In this document: positions 1-5,350 of the stretch, piece by piece
Layout of the letters: each line of letters begins with the position of its first letter
Numbering within the stretch: the stretch's first letter is position 1
DNA from: an uncultured Collinsella sp.
Lineage (GTDB): Bacteria > Actinomycetota > Coriobacteriia > Coriobacteriales > Coriobacteriaceae
Direction of reading: 5' to 3'
Length of the DNA: 5,350 nt
NCBI GenBank assembly: GCA_902476475.1
Contig: CABSDO010000113.1
Coordinates: 1-5,350 of the forward strand
Notes under the pieces: model-generated
What the model was told of the DNA's origin: nothing
The model's input: only the letters and a program-made list of their open reading frames with translations
The model's database searches: none
Position numbers and translations under genes: made by a program

Positions 1-2260
1 TGCCGCCTGGACGTATAAGAACATGGACCAGGCGCTCGCCACGATGAAGCGCATGGGCTTCTCCTACGATCTGGATCGCATGGTCAAGACCTGCAGCCCC
101 GACTACTACCGCTGGGGTCAGTGGATCTTTGAGAAGCTGTGGGAAAAGGGCCTGGTCTACCGCAAGAAGAACCCGGTCAACTGGTGTCCTAACTGCAAGA
201 CCGTTCTGGCCAACGAGCAGGTCACCGAGGGTAAGTGCTGGCGCTGCGGCACCGAGCCCGAGAAGCGCGACCTTGAGCAGTGGTACTTCAAGATCACCGA
301 GTACTCCCAAGAGCTGCTCGACGACCTGGAGAATCTCCCCGGCTGGCCCGAGCGCGTCAAGCAGATGCAGGCTAACTGGATCGGTCGCTCCGAGGGCGCC
401 GAGGTCGACTTTACCCTGTGCGACCAGGATGGCGAGCCCATCGAGGGCGATGAGGGCAAGATCACCGTCTTCACCACGCGTGCCGATACCCTTTTTGGCG
501 TCTCCTTCTTTGTCCTGGCTCCCGAGTACGCCGGCCTGCACGAGCTCGTCGAGGGCACGGAGTACGAAGAGGCCGTCACCAAGATCGTCGAGGACTCCAA
601 ACACATCTCTGCCGTCGAGCGTGCCCAGGGCACCCTCGAGAAGCACGGTGCCTTCACGGGCCGCTATGTGGTAAACCCCGTCAACGGCGAGAAGGTCCCC
701 GTGTGGGTTGCCGATTATGTCGTTGCCGACTACGGTACCGGTGCCGTCATGGCCGTTCCCTGTGGCGACCAGCGCGACTTTGAGTTCGCCCGCAAGTACG
801 ACCTGCCGATCGTACCGATCATCCTGGACGATGGCGATCGCGCTGCCGTCGAGGACAGCGGCGAGACCATCGATACCTTCCATGCCGAGACCGTCGACTG
901 GGATTGCGCTCACGCTGCCGAGGGCACGCTCGTCCAGTCCGGCAAGTACACCGGCATGCGCGGCGGTAAGCACTCCGAGGGCGAGGCTGCCATCGTGGCC
1001 GACCTCGAGGCCATGGGCTGTGGTCGTCGCAAGGTCGAGTTCCGTCTGCGCGACTGGCTCATCAGCCGCCAGCGCTATTGGGGCAACCCCATCCCGGCCA
1101 TCCACTGCGAGCACTGCGGCATCGTGCCCGTGCCCGAGGATCAGCTGCCGGTGACGCTGCCCGAGAACCTGGACCTGGGCGCCGGTGAAACCCTCGCCGA
1201 GTGCAAGGAGTTCTACGAGACCACCTGCCCGGTCTGCGGTCGCCCGGCCAAGCGCGAGACCGATACCATGGACACCTTTACCTGCTCCAGCTGGTACTAC
1301 CTGCGCTATACCGATCCGCACAACACCGAGCTGCCCTTCTCCCGTGAGGCCGCCGACCGTTGGATGCCCGTCGATAACTACATCGGCGGCATCGAGCACG
1401 CCATTCTGCACCTGCTCTACAGCCGCTTCTTTACCAAGGCACTGCGCGACCTGGGCCTGCTGAGTGTGGACGAGCCCTTCACCAACCTGCTGTGCCAGGG
1501 CATGGTCAAGGACGAGAACGGCGACACCATGTCCAAGTCCAAGGGCAATGTCGTGCCCCCGAGCTCGGTCATCGAGCCCTACGGCGCCGACACCATGCGT
1601 TTGGCGATCCTGTTTATCGCCCCGCCCGAGAAGGACTTCGACTGGGATCCCAAGGCTGTCGAGGGCGCTAACCGCTTCATCAAGCGCGCCTGGCGTATCG
1701 TTTGGCAGCTCGTCCAGTCCGGCGACGCCAACGTGGCCTTCGACAAGTCCGCGCTCGACGAGGTCGCGATGAAGCTCTATCGCGAGCGTCACCGCACCAT
1801 CGCCAAGTGCACCGAGGACTTCGATCGCGGCCAGTTCAACACCGCGATCTCGGCCGTCATGGAGCTCGTCAACGCGGCGAGCGCCTACCTCAATGCCACC
1901 GAGGGTGCCGCCCGCGACAAGGCGCTGTGCTACGGCGTGGCCAAGGACATCGTGAGCGTCCTTGCCCCCATCTGCCCGTTCTGGGCCGACGAGTTGTGGC
2001 ACGAGGCGCTCGGCTGCGAGGGCAACGCCTACACCGCCGCCTGGCCCGAGTTCGACCTGGCCGAGTCCGTTGAGGACACGGTGCAGATCGTGGTCCAGGT
2101 GCTCGGTAAGGTCCGCGGCCGCGTCGACGTGGCCCGCGATGCCTCCAATGAGGATATGCAGGCTGCCGCCGAGGCCGCCGTCGCCAAGTGGCTCGAGGGC
2201 AAGACGGTCGTCAAGGCCATCTGCGTGCCCGGCAAGCTGGTCAACCTGGTGGTCAAGTAA
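1..2260 (+). CDS. leuS: Leucyl-tRNA synthetase (class I aaRS), 5'-truncated by the window edge
   Basis: Charges tRNA-Leu with leucine in the cytoplasm and edits mischarged products. The reading frame is already open at base 2, and the first visible residues (AAWTYKNMDQ) match the internal LeuRS segment after the HIGH region. The ATG at base 23 is therefore not the start; about 100 N-terminal residues, including HIGH, lie outside. Counting that Met as 1, I see a zinc module with C55-x2-C58 and C72-x2-C75; NWIGRSEG at 118-125; the CP1 editing domain with its Thr-rich TTRADT (151-156) and the DQRD aspartates (249-252); RLRDWLISRQRYWG (341-354); a second Cys pair set C362-x2-C365 and C402-x2-C405; SSWYYLRYTDP (422-432); IGGIEHAILHLLYSRFF (454-470); and a KMSKS-type loop reading TMSKS (502-506). 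The anticodon-binding and C-terminal domains follow, ending in VPGKLVNLVVK. The leucine-specific insert that E. coli LeuRS carries before KMSKS is absent. Ends in TAA, followed by a strong terminator. Identity is very secure. Confidence 0.98.
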   Translation, partial: AAWTYKNMDQALATMKRMGFSYDLDRMVKTCSPDYYRWGQWIFEKLWEKGLVYRKKNPVNWCPNCKTVLANEQVTEGKCWRCGTEPEKRDLEQWYFKITEYSQELLDDLENLPGWPERVKQMQANWIGRSEGAEVDFTLCDQDGEPIEGDEGKITVFTTRADTLFGVSFFVLAPEYAGLHELVEGTEYEEAVTKIVEDSKHISAVERAQGTLEKHGAFTGRYVVNPVNGEKVPVWVADYVVADYGTGAVMAVPCGDQRDFEFARKYDLPIVPIILDDGDRAAVEDSGETIDTFHAETVDWDCAHAAEGTLVQSGKYTGMRGGKHSEGEAAIVADLEAMGCGRRKVEFRLRDWLISRQRYWGNPIPAIHCEHCGIVPVPEDQLPVTLPENLDLGAGETLAECKEFYETTCPVCGRPAKRETDTMDTFTCSSWYYLRYTDPHNTELPFSREAADRWMPVDNYIGGIEHAILHLLYSRFFTKALRDLGLLSVDEPFTNLLCQGMVKDENGDTMSKSKGNVVPPSSVIEPYGADTMRLAILFIAPPEKDFDWDPKAVEGANRFIKRAWRIVWQLVQSGDANVAFDKSALDEVAMKLYRERHRTIAKCTEDFDRGQFNTAISAVMELVNAASAYLNATEGAARDKALCYGVAKDIVSVLAPICPFWADELWHEALGCEGNAYTAAWPEFDLAESVEDTVQIVVQVLGKVRGRVDVARDASNEDMQAAAEAAVAKWLEGKTVVKAICVPGKLVNLVVK

Positions 2261-2286
2261 GTACTGCGCGCAAAGCTGACGCATAA

Positions 2287-2331
2287 AAGACGAGGGGCGA
2301 TCCGGTTGGGTCGTCCCTCGTCTTGTGTTTT
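2287..2331. terminator. Bidirectional intrinsic terminator between convergent leuS and the lipoprotein gene
   Basis: Bases 2287-2303 pair with 2308-2324 in a 17-bp stem with two G-U wobbles (2297/2314 and 2301/2310), closed by a GGTT tetraloop at 2304-2307. On the + strand the stem ends in TCTT and continues into a T-rich GTGTTTT tract 27 nt after the leuS stop. On the - strand the same stem is followed by TCTTTTAT, 41 nt beyond the stop of the lipoprotein gene. One hairpin can therefore end both converging transcripts. The base pairing is directly visible; function in both directions is inferred. Confidence 0.9.
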
Positions 2332-2364
2332 ATGCCCTGCTTAGTCAGCGCGTCGCACCTTCTT

Positions 2365-2937
2365 CTATGGGATGTGTACCAGGTCCCTAAAGTAAACGTT
2401 GCCCGTTGCCTCTTCGAACATCCAAATGTTGAGGTAGATATCGTTGAGGTCGTTGTTCACATCAAAGTCCGGATCGTCGAAGGTGCCCACAAAGGTGAGC
2501 ATGGCGCGCGTTTCTTCTCCAGCGGCGACCGGTTGGCGCATGCGTACGTCGCGGACCTTACCGTTGACGTAGGCATAGGAGTCCACATCGCCAAACATCA
2601 TGTCGACACCGGTGTTGTTGGACACCGTAAAGACGAGCGCGGCGTCGCCGTAGCCGTCGGTGTCCTTGCCCACGCAGGTGACGTGGACGTTTTCGTCTGC
2701 CTCAAGGTCGATGGGGAACTGTTCTTGGGAATCGGGACCCAGGCCCTGGGGATCGACGATGTCTTCGTTTATTTTGTCGAAGCTCTCCGATGGCGTCGTT
2801 TTCTCGATGGCTTTGGTGCTGCCAGGGTTCGGTTCGCATGTTCCGGTTTTGCCATTTGCGTTGCCGCAGCCCACGAGGACCAACGAGCATGTTGCGATGG
2901 CGAGCGCAGTCATGCAGAGGGTGTCTAGGCGTTTCAT
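2365..2937 (-). CDS. Predicted secreted lipoprotein of unknown function
   Basis: A 190-residue protein. Residues 1-24 form a lipoprotein signal: a short basic start (MKR), a hydrophobic stretch (ALAIATCSLVLV) and a lipobox L21-V22-G23-C24, so Cys24 should be lipidated and anchor the mature protein outside the membrane. A low-complexity, polar linker of about 50 residues follows. Residues 82-190 look like one beta-rich domain with alternating hydrophobic strands, including ALVFTVSNNTG (100-110) and YAYVNGKVRDVRM (121-133). This resembles the immunoglobulin-like DUF4352/DUF5067-type domains of Gram-positive lipoproteins, but only in style; I cannot assign a family. The mature part is acidic. 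Lys is encoded mostly by AAA here, against almost only AAG in leuS, so codon use is more relaxed than in the neighbours. The start is supported by AAGGAGG five bases upstream. It is monocistronic and convergent with leuS. No function can be named. Confidence 0.88.
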   Translation of the reverse strand: MKRLDTLCMTALAIATCSLVLVGCGNANGKTGTCEPNPGSTKAIEKTTPSESFDKINEDIVDPQGLGPDSQEQFPIDLEADENVHVTCVGKDTDGYGDAALVFTVSNNTGVDMMFGDVDSYAYVNGKVRDVRMRQPVAAGEETRAMLTFVGTFDDPDFDVNNDLNDIYLNIWMFEEATGNVYFRDLVHIP

Positions 2938-2942
2938 AGGCG

Positions 2943-2949
2943 CCTCCTT
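2943..2949 (-). promoter_or_regulatory. Ribosome binding site of the lipoprotein gene
   Basis: On the - strand the sequence reads AAGGAGG, a perfect Shine-Dalgarno match, five bases before the ATG at 2937-2935. It fixes the start so that the lipoprotein signal peptide begins at the first codon. No convincing -35/-10 pair was found further upstream on this strand. Confidence 0.85.
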
Positions 2950-3199
2950 GCCGTAGAGGATTTGAAAAGGTTCGTCCTTGCGCGACTTGCTGGCTGGCTT
3001 GTTGCAGAATGTCCCTTAGCGTAAGTCTGAACGATAGGGGCTCGGGGAGGAATGCCCTTGGGGTCCGAACGGGCCTGTGGATTGGGACGCATGGCCCGTT
3101 TTGGGGCTGTTGAGGGTGCGCCGCATGGGGTTCCTCGACCAATTGTCCTATTCTTGTGGAGAAGCTGTGCGCACGCTGACCTGCAGATTCGTACTGTGC
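2950..3199. other. Non-coding intergenic stretch, no gene recognised
   Basis: About 250 bases separate the divergent lipoprotein gene and the rimP promoter. Open frames crossing it on both strands lack a plausible ribosome site and give compositionally odd peptides with no family resemblance. No tRNA T-arm or rRNA-like segment was recognised. The only structure seen is an inverted repeat at 3068-3100, possibly enclosed by a longer weak pairing (3047-3057 with 3127-3136). The promoter of the lipoprotein gene should lie here, but I could not identify it. Confidence 0.6.
3068..3100. repeat. 8-bp perfect inverted repeat, potential hairpin
   Basis: AACGGGCC at 3068-3075 is the exact reverse complement of GGCCCGTT at 3093-3100. 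With T3092 bulged, 3076-3079 can also pair with 3088-3091 (one G-U), giving a stem of about 12 pairs and an 8-base loop. On the + strand it runs into only four T residues (3099-3102), so as a terminator it would be weak. No + strand gene precedes it that is not already terminated at 2287-2324. Its role is unknown. Confidence 0.5.
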
Positions 3200-3228
3200 T
3201 TGCACGTTTCCGCAGCTATTGGTATAGT
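3200..3228 (+). promoter_or_regulatory. Sigma-70-type promoter of the rimP-nusA-infB operon
   Basis: A TTGCAC -35 box (3200-3205) lies 17 bases from a TATAGT -10 box (3223-3228). The -10 is preceded by TG at 3220-3221, the extended -10 arrangement (TGG then TATAGT). The -35 matches TTGACA at four of six positions and the -10 matches TATAAT at five of six. The predicted start is near 3235-3238, giving a leader of roughly 70 bases before the rimP ATG. The spacing and context make this the best promoter candidate in the window. Confidence 0.8.
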
Positions 3229-3253
3229 TTGCTTGCAAATGAAGTTGTAATTG

Positions 3254-3288
3254 AAAGAAGTGGGGTTTCGGCCCCGCTTCTTTTTTGT
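3254..3288 (+). terminator. Intrinsic terminator inside the rimP leader (putative attenuator)
   Basis: Bases 3256-3265 pair with 3272-3281 in a 10-bp stem with one T-G wobble (3261/3276), topped by a TTTCGG loop at 3266-3271. It is followed by a T6 run (3281-3286), and A3254-A3255 can extend the stem into that run. It lies downstream of the predicted start near 3235 and ends about 20 bases before the rimP ATG. There is no room for another promoter between it and rimP. Transcripts from the 3200-3228 promoter must therefore read through it to express the operon, which is the arrangement of an attenuator. The signal molecule is not visible; NusA itself is a plausible regulator. Confidence 0.85.
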
Positions 3289-3294
3289 ATGGAT

Positions 3295-3299
3295 GGAGG
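3295..3299 (+). promoter_or_regulatory. Ribosome binding site that sets the rimP start
   Basis: GGAGG lies seven bases before the ATG at 3307. It supports that ATG over in-frame upstream ones: the ATG at 3289 immediately follows the terminator T-run and has no ribosome site, and the one at 3052 would place the promoter and terminator inside the coding region. The site begins only eight bases after the T-run, so the hairpin could also affect access to it. Confidence 0.85.
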
Positions 3300-3306
3300 T
3301 GCCGCA

Positions 3307-3801
3307 ATGGTCAAGACCAAGACCGAGCAGGCGATCATCGACGCGCTCGAGGCCGTCGCTCCCCAGCACGATGTCGACATCGTCGACGTCGAGCTCGTGG
3401 GTGCCACCAAGGCCCCCTGCGTGCGCGTGCGTATCGAGGGTGCCGAGGGTCAGAGCCTGTCGCTCAACGACGTCACGGCCAACACCAAGTGGGTCGGCGA
3501 TGTAATTGAGGAGCTCGACCCCATCTCTTCGAGCTATACGCTCGAGGTGTCGAGCCCGGGTATGGCGCGCCCGCTGCGCCGCCCGAGTGACTTTGCCCGC
3601 TTTGTGGGCGAAAACTGTGAGCTCACCTCCACCGCCACCGAGGGCCGTCGCAAGTACGCCGGCAAGATTGCCGCCGCTACCGAGACGAACGTGACCCTCG
3701 AGCTCGAGGACGGCGAGTCCGTTACCCTCGATTTTTCTGATGTAAAAAAGTGCAAGTTGAAGCCCACCTACGACTTCAAGCCCGCGAAGGAAGGAAAGTA
3801 A
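3307..3801 (+). CDS. rimP: Ribosome maturation factor RimP
   Basis: RimP binds the free 30S subunit and is needed for efficient late assembly. At 164 residues this is a usual length for the family. The N-terminal alpha/beta domain (about 1-84) includes DVDIVDVELVG (22-32) and the SLSLNDVTANTKWVGDVIEELDPI segment (50-73). The family signature follows as YTLEVSSPGMARPLRR (77-92); most homologues have GLDRPL where this has GMARPL. The C-terminal SH3-like domain spans about 93-155, and a Lys-rich end follows. It is the first gene of the operon, behind a promoter and leader terminator. Its TAA stop is one base from the nusA ATG, so the two are probably translationally coupled. The open frame extends upstream to 3052, but that part is leader and intergenic DNA. 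Confidence 0.95.
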   Translation: MVKTKTEQAIIDALEAVAPQHDVDIVDVELVGATKAPCVRVRIEGAEGQSLSLNDVTANTKWVGDVIEELDPISSSYTLEVSSPGMARPLRRPSDFARFVGENCELTSTATEGRRKYAGKIAAATETNVTLELEDGESVTLDFSDVKKCKLKPTYDFKPAKEGK

Positions 3802-3802
3802 G

Positions 3803-5050
3803 ATGGCAGCATCCGACATGATGTCCGCCCTGATGGAGCTTTGCCAGGAGAAGCACATCGACCAGCTCTACCTGATCGACCGCCTGGAGCAGTCGCTCGC
3901 CAAGAGCTATGCCGAGATCCTGCATCTTGAGTGGGGCGCCAAGGTGACCATCGACCGCACCACCGGCAAGATCTACGTCTACCGCCTTGAGCCGATCGAC
4001 GATTCCATGGACGAGGAGGGCAACTTCACTGAGTTCGAGGAGATCGACGTCACCCCCAAGAACACGAGCCGCATCGCTGCCCAGCACGCCAAGGCCGAGA
4101 TCAACGCCATCGTGCGCAACTCCGCCCGCGAGCAGATCTACGAGGAATTCTCCGGCCGCATCGGTGACCTCATCAGCGGCACCGTGCTGCAGTCCACGCC
4201 CGACTTCACGATCGTCAAGATCCGCGAGGGCGTCGAGGCCGAGCTTCCGCACTTCGACCAGCGTCGTTACGAGAACGAGCGCAACGAGCGCCCGATGGGC
4301 GAGCGCTACCTGCACAACCAGCACATCAAGGCCGTGATCATCGACGTTCGCGACCCCAACTCCAACCTGCAGCCGGTTCGCGGCGAGCACAGCCGTCCGC
4401 CGATTGTCATCTCCCGTACCCACCCCGAGCTCATGCGTCGTCTGTTTGAGCAGGAGGTGCCCGAGATCTATGAGGGCACCGTCCAGATCAAGTCGATCGC
4501 CCGCGAGCCCGGTCAGCGCTCCAAGGTCGCCGTCCATTCGCTCGACGATCGTCTGGATCCCGTGGGCGCCTGCGTCGGCCCCAAGGGCAGCCGTGTCCGC
4601 GCCGTCGTTGGCGAGCTCCGCGGTGAGCGCGTCGACGTCATCCTGTGGGATGCCGATCCGGCCGTCTACGTTGCCAACGCCCTGTCGCCCGCCAAGGTCA
4701 CCCGCGTCCTCATCGACGAGGAGAAGGCCTACGCCGGCGTCATCGTGCCCGACGACCAGCTGTCCCTCGCCATTGGCAAGGAGGGCCAGAACGCCCGCCT
4801 CGCCGCTCGCCTGACCGGCTGGCATATCGACATCAAGTCCGAGACCCTTGCCGCCGACATCCTCAAGAACGTCCCCGTTCACGAGGAGCCCGCCGCCGAC
4901 CTGATCGGTGACGAGGAGGACGACGACGTCCGTCGCTGCGAGTATGTGTCCGAGGACGGCATCCAGTGCCGCAACCAGGCCCGTCCCGGTTCCCGTTTCT
5001 GCGGTGTCCACGACACCGACGCCTTCGATGATGCGGAGGACCTGATCTAG
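3803..5050 (+). CDS. nusA: Transcription termination/antitermination factor NusA with a Cys3-His C-terminal tail
   Basis: NusA binds RNA polymerase and nascent RNA and modulates pausing, intrinsic termination and antitermination. This is a 415-residue protein. The polymerase-binding N-terminal domain covers about 1-115 (SRIAAQHAKAEINAIVRNSA at 89-108; homologues usually have DFGRIAAQTAKQ). An S1 domain follows from about 119 (GDLISGTVLQSTPDFTIVKI). Then come the HPELMRRLFEQEVPEIYEGTV block (207-227), KH1 with GPKG at 259-262, and KH2 with GKEG at 325-328. The core ends near residue 350, as in actinobacterial NusA, with no E. coli-type acidic repeats. The remaining 65 residues are an acidic linker (EEP...GDEEDDD), then C379-x9-C389-x10-C400-x2-H403, then an acidic end. 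That tail is not part of standard NusA and may bind a metal. The ATG is preceded by AAGGA seven bases upstream and overlaps no other gene; it lies one base after rimP. NusA identity is very secure; the tail's role is inferred. Confidence 0.97.
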   Translation: MAASDMMSALMELCQEKHIDQLYLIDRLEQSLAKSYAEILHLEWGAKVTIDRTTGKIYVYRLEPIDDSMDEEGNFTEFEEIDVTPKNTSRIAAQHAKAEINAIVRNSAREQIYEEFSGRIGDLISGTVLQSTPDFTIVKIREGVEAELPHFDQRRYENERNERPMGERYLHNQHIKAVIIDVRDPNSNLQPVRGEHSRPPIVISRTHPELMRRLFEQEVPEIYEGTVQIKSIAREPGQRSKVAVHSLDDRLDPVGACVGPKGSRVRAVVGELRGERVDVILWDADPAVYVANALSPAKVTRVLIDEEKAYAGVIVPDDQLSLAIGKEGQNARLAARLTGWHIDIKSETLAADILKNVPVHEEPAADLIGDEEDDDVRRCEYVSEDGIQCRNQARPGSRFCGVHDTDAFDDAEDLI

Positions 5051-5059
5051 CGCGCGGTC

Positions 5060-5080
5060 GCGCCGGACAGGTTTCGGCGC
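5060..5080 (+). repeat. Hairpin just after the nusA stop
   Basis: Bases 5060-5067 (GCGCCGGA) pair with 5073-5080 (TTCGGCGC), eight pairs with one G-U, around a five-base loop. No T-run follows, so it does not look like an intrinsic terminator. It may stabilise or punctuate the mRNA between nusA and infB. The pairing is visible; the role is a guess. Confidence 0.5.
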
Positions 5081-5105
5081 ATCTCCCACGCTCGTTCAGT
5101 CTCTA

Positions 5106-5119
5106 GGCACCAAGGTGCC
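5106..5119. repeat. Perfect 14-base palindrome upstream of infB
   Basis: GGCACC (5106-5111) and GGTGCC (5114-5119) are exact reverse complements separated by AA. As RNA it would form a five-pair stem with a CAAG loop, about ten bases ahead of the infB ribosome site (5129-5134). It could be a protein-binding palindrome or a small leader hairpin; chance occurrence cannot be excluded. Confidence 0.45.
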
Positions 5120-5140
5120 AGAAAGGGTAGGTGAAGTCAT

Positions 5141-5350
5141 ATGGCAAAAGTCCGTGTGTCCACCCTGGCCAAAGAGTTCGGCATGACCTCCAAGGAACTG
5201 ATGGGTCATCTCGCCGATATGAAGATTCCCGCTAAGTCCGCTTCCTCCGCCCTGGAGGACGCCTATGTCGCCATGGTCCGCAAGCAGGTCGCCCCGGTGA
5301 TCGAGGCTCGCGCCCAGGAAGTCGAGGCCGCCAAGCAGGCCGAGGAGCAG
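5141..5350 (+). CDS. infB: Translation initiation factor IF-2, N-terminal part, cut by the window edge
   Basis: IF-2 is the GTPase that brings initiator fMet-tRNA to the 30S subunit and promotes 50S joining. Only the first 70 codons are present and the frame stays open to the right edge. Residues 1-50 form the conserved IF2_N motif (MAKVRVSTLAKEFGMTSKEL, then a helix and the IPAKSASSALEDAYV segment). After this a charged, Ala/Glu/Gln-rich helical linker begins (AQEVEAAKQAEEQ), as expected before the GTPase core, which lies outside the window. The ATG has AGGTGA (5129-5134) six bases upstream. The gene lies 90 bases after nusA in the same direction, with no ylxR or L7Ae-type gene between, and probably shares the operon transcript. 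Confidence 0.95.
   Translation, partial: MAKVRVSTLAKEFGMTSKELMGHLADMKIPAKSASSALEDAYVAMVRKQVAPVIEARAQEVEAAKQAEEQ

Noticed and set aside
23..25. ATG at 23 as the leuS start
   Set aside because: The frame is open upstream to the window edge, and the residues before it (AAWTYKN) are conserved LeuRS sequence; a protein starting here would lack the HIGH motif.
2323..2928. A 201-codon + strand open frame opposite the lipoprotein gene
   Set aside because: The - strand has a perfect ribosome site, a signal peptide and a lipobox; the + strand frame has none of these and begins within the terminator region.
3068..3102. The 3068-3100 hairpin as an intrinsic terminator
   Set aside because: Only four T residues follow on the + strand and none on the - strand, and no transcript needing termination there is evident.
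2938..3199. A tRNA, SRP RNA or other known RNA gene in the intergenic stretch
   Set aside because: No tRNA T-arm pattern with matching stems, no conserved SRP-type core and no other RNA family signature that I could recognise by eye.
3239..3250. A three-codon leader frame (Met-Lys-Leu-stop) in the rimP leader
   Set aside because: It starts about at the predicted transcription start with no ribosome site, and it is too short to distinguish from chance.
3052..3306. An 85-residue N-terminal extension of RimP
   Set aside because: It would place the promoter and terminator inside the gene, has no family resemblance and no ribosome site at 3052, while ATG 3307 has GGAGG at the right distance and gives a normal RimP length.
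3776..5089. A 437-codon open frame on the - strand across nusA
   Set aside because: It is the mirror of nusA in DNA with G/C-biased third codon positions. The product is a repetitive Val/Leu/Asp/Gly-rich sequence with no recognisable domain, while the + strand encodes an unmistakable NusA.
1..5350. CRISPR array, insertion sequence or attachment site
   Set aside because: No regularly spaced direct repeats, transposase-like frame, terminal inverted repeats or integrase were seen.

Overview
This is a GC-rich bacterial housekeeping region with strongly G/C-biased third codon positions in the main genes. The protein sequences (LeuRS, RimP, NusA, IF-2 N-terminus) and the gene order fit a Coriobacteriia actinobacterium, most likely Collinsella or a close relative. 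That placement comes from recognising protein style, not from a search.

Layout: (1) 1-2260, + strand: most of leuS (leucyl-tRNA synthetase), with roughly 100 N-terminal residues off the left edge. (2) 2287-2324: a 17-bp hairpin terminator serving both leuS and the convergent gene. (3) 2365-2937, - strand: a small predicted lipoprotein of unknown function. (4) 2938-3199: a non-coding stretch with an 8-bp inverted repeat. (5) 3200-3306: a sigma-70-type promoter with an extended -10, followed by a short leader that contains a complete intrinsic terminator just before rimP. (6) 3307-5350, + strand: rimP, nusA and the start of infB.

The right half is the start of the conserved rimP-nusA-infB transcription/translation operon: a 30S maturation factor, a transcription elongation/termination factor, and initiation factor 2. 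The ylxR and L7Ae-type genes often found between nusA and infB are absent; a 90-nt gap with two hairpins takes their place.

Two things deserve most attention. The first is the promoter-terminator-rimP arrangement, which implies transcription attenuation and plausibly NusA autoregulation. The second is the NusA C-terminal tail, an acidic linker leading into a Cys-Cys-Cys-His motif that looks like a small metal-binding knuckle and is not part of standard NusA. No mobile element, CRISPR array, tRNA or rRNA was seen. The window does not show a wholly new multi-gene system.
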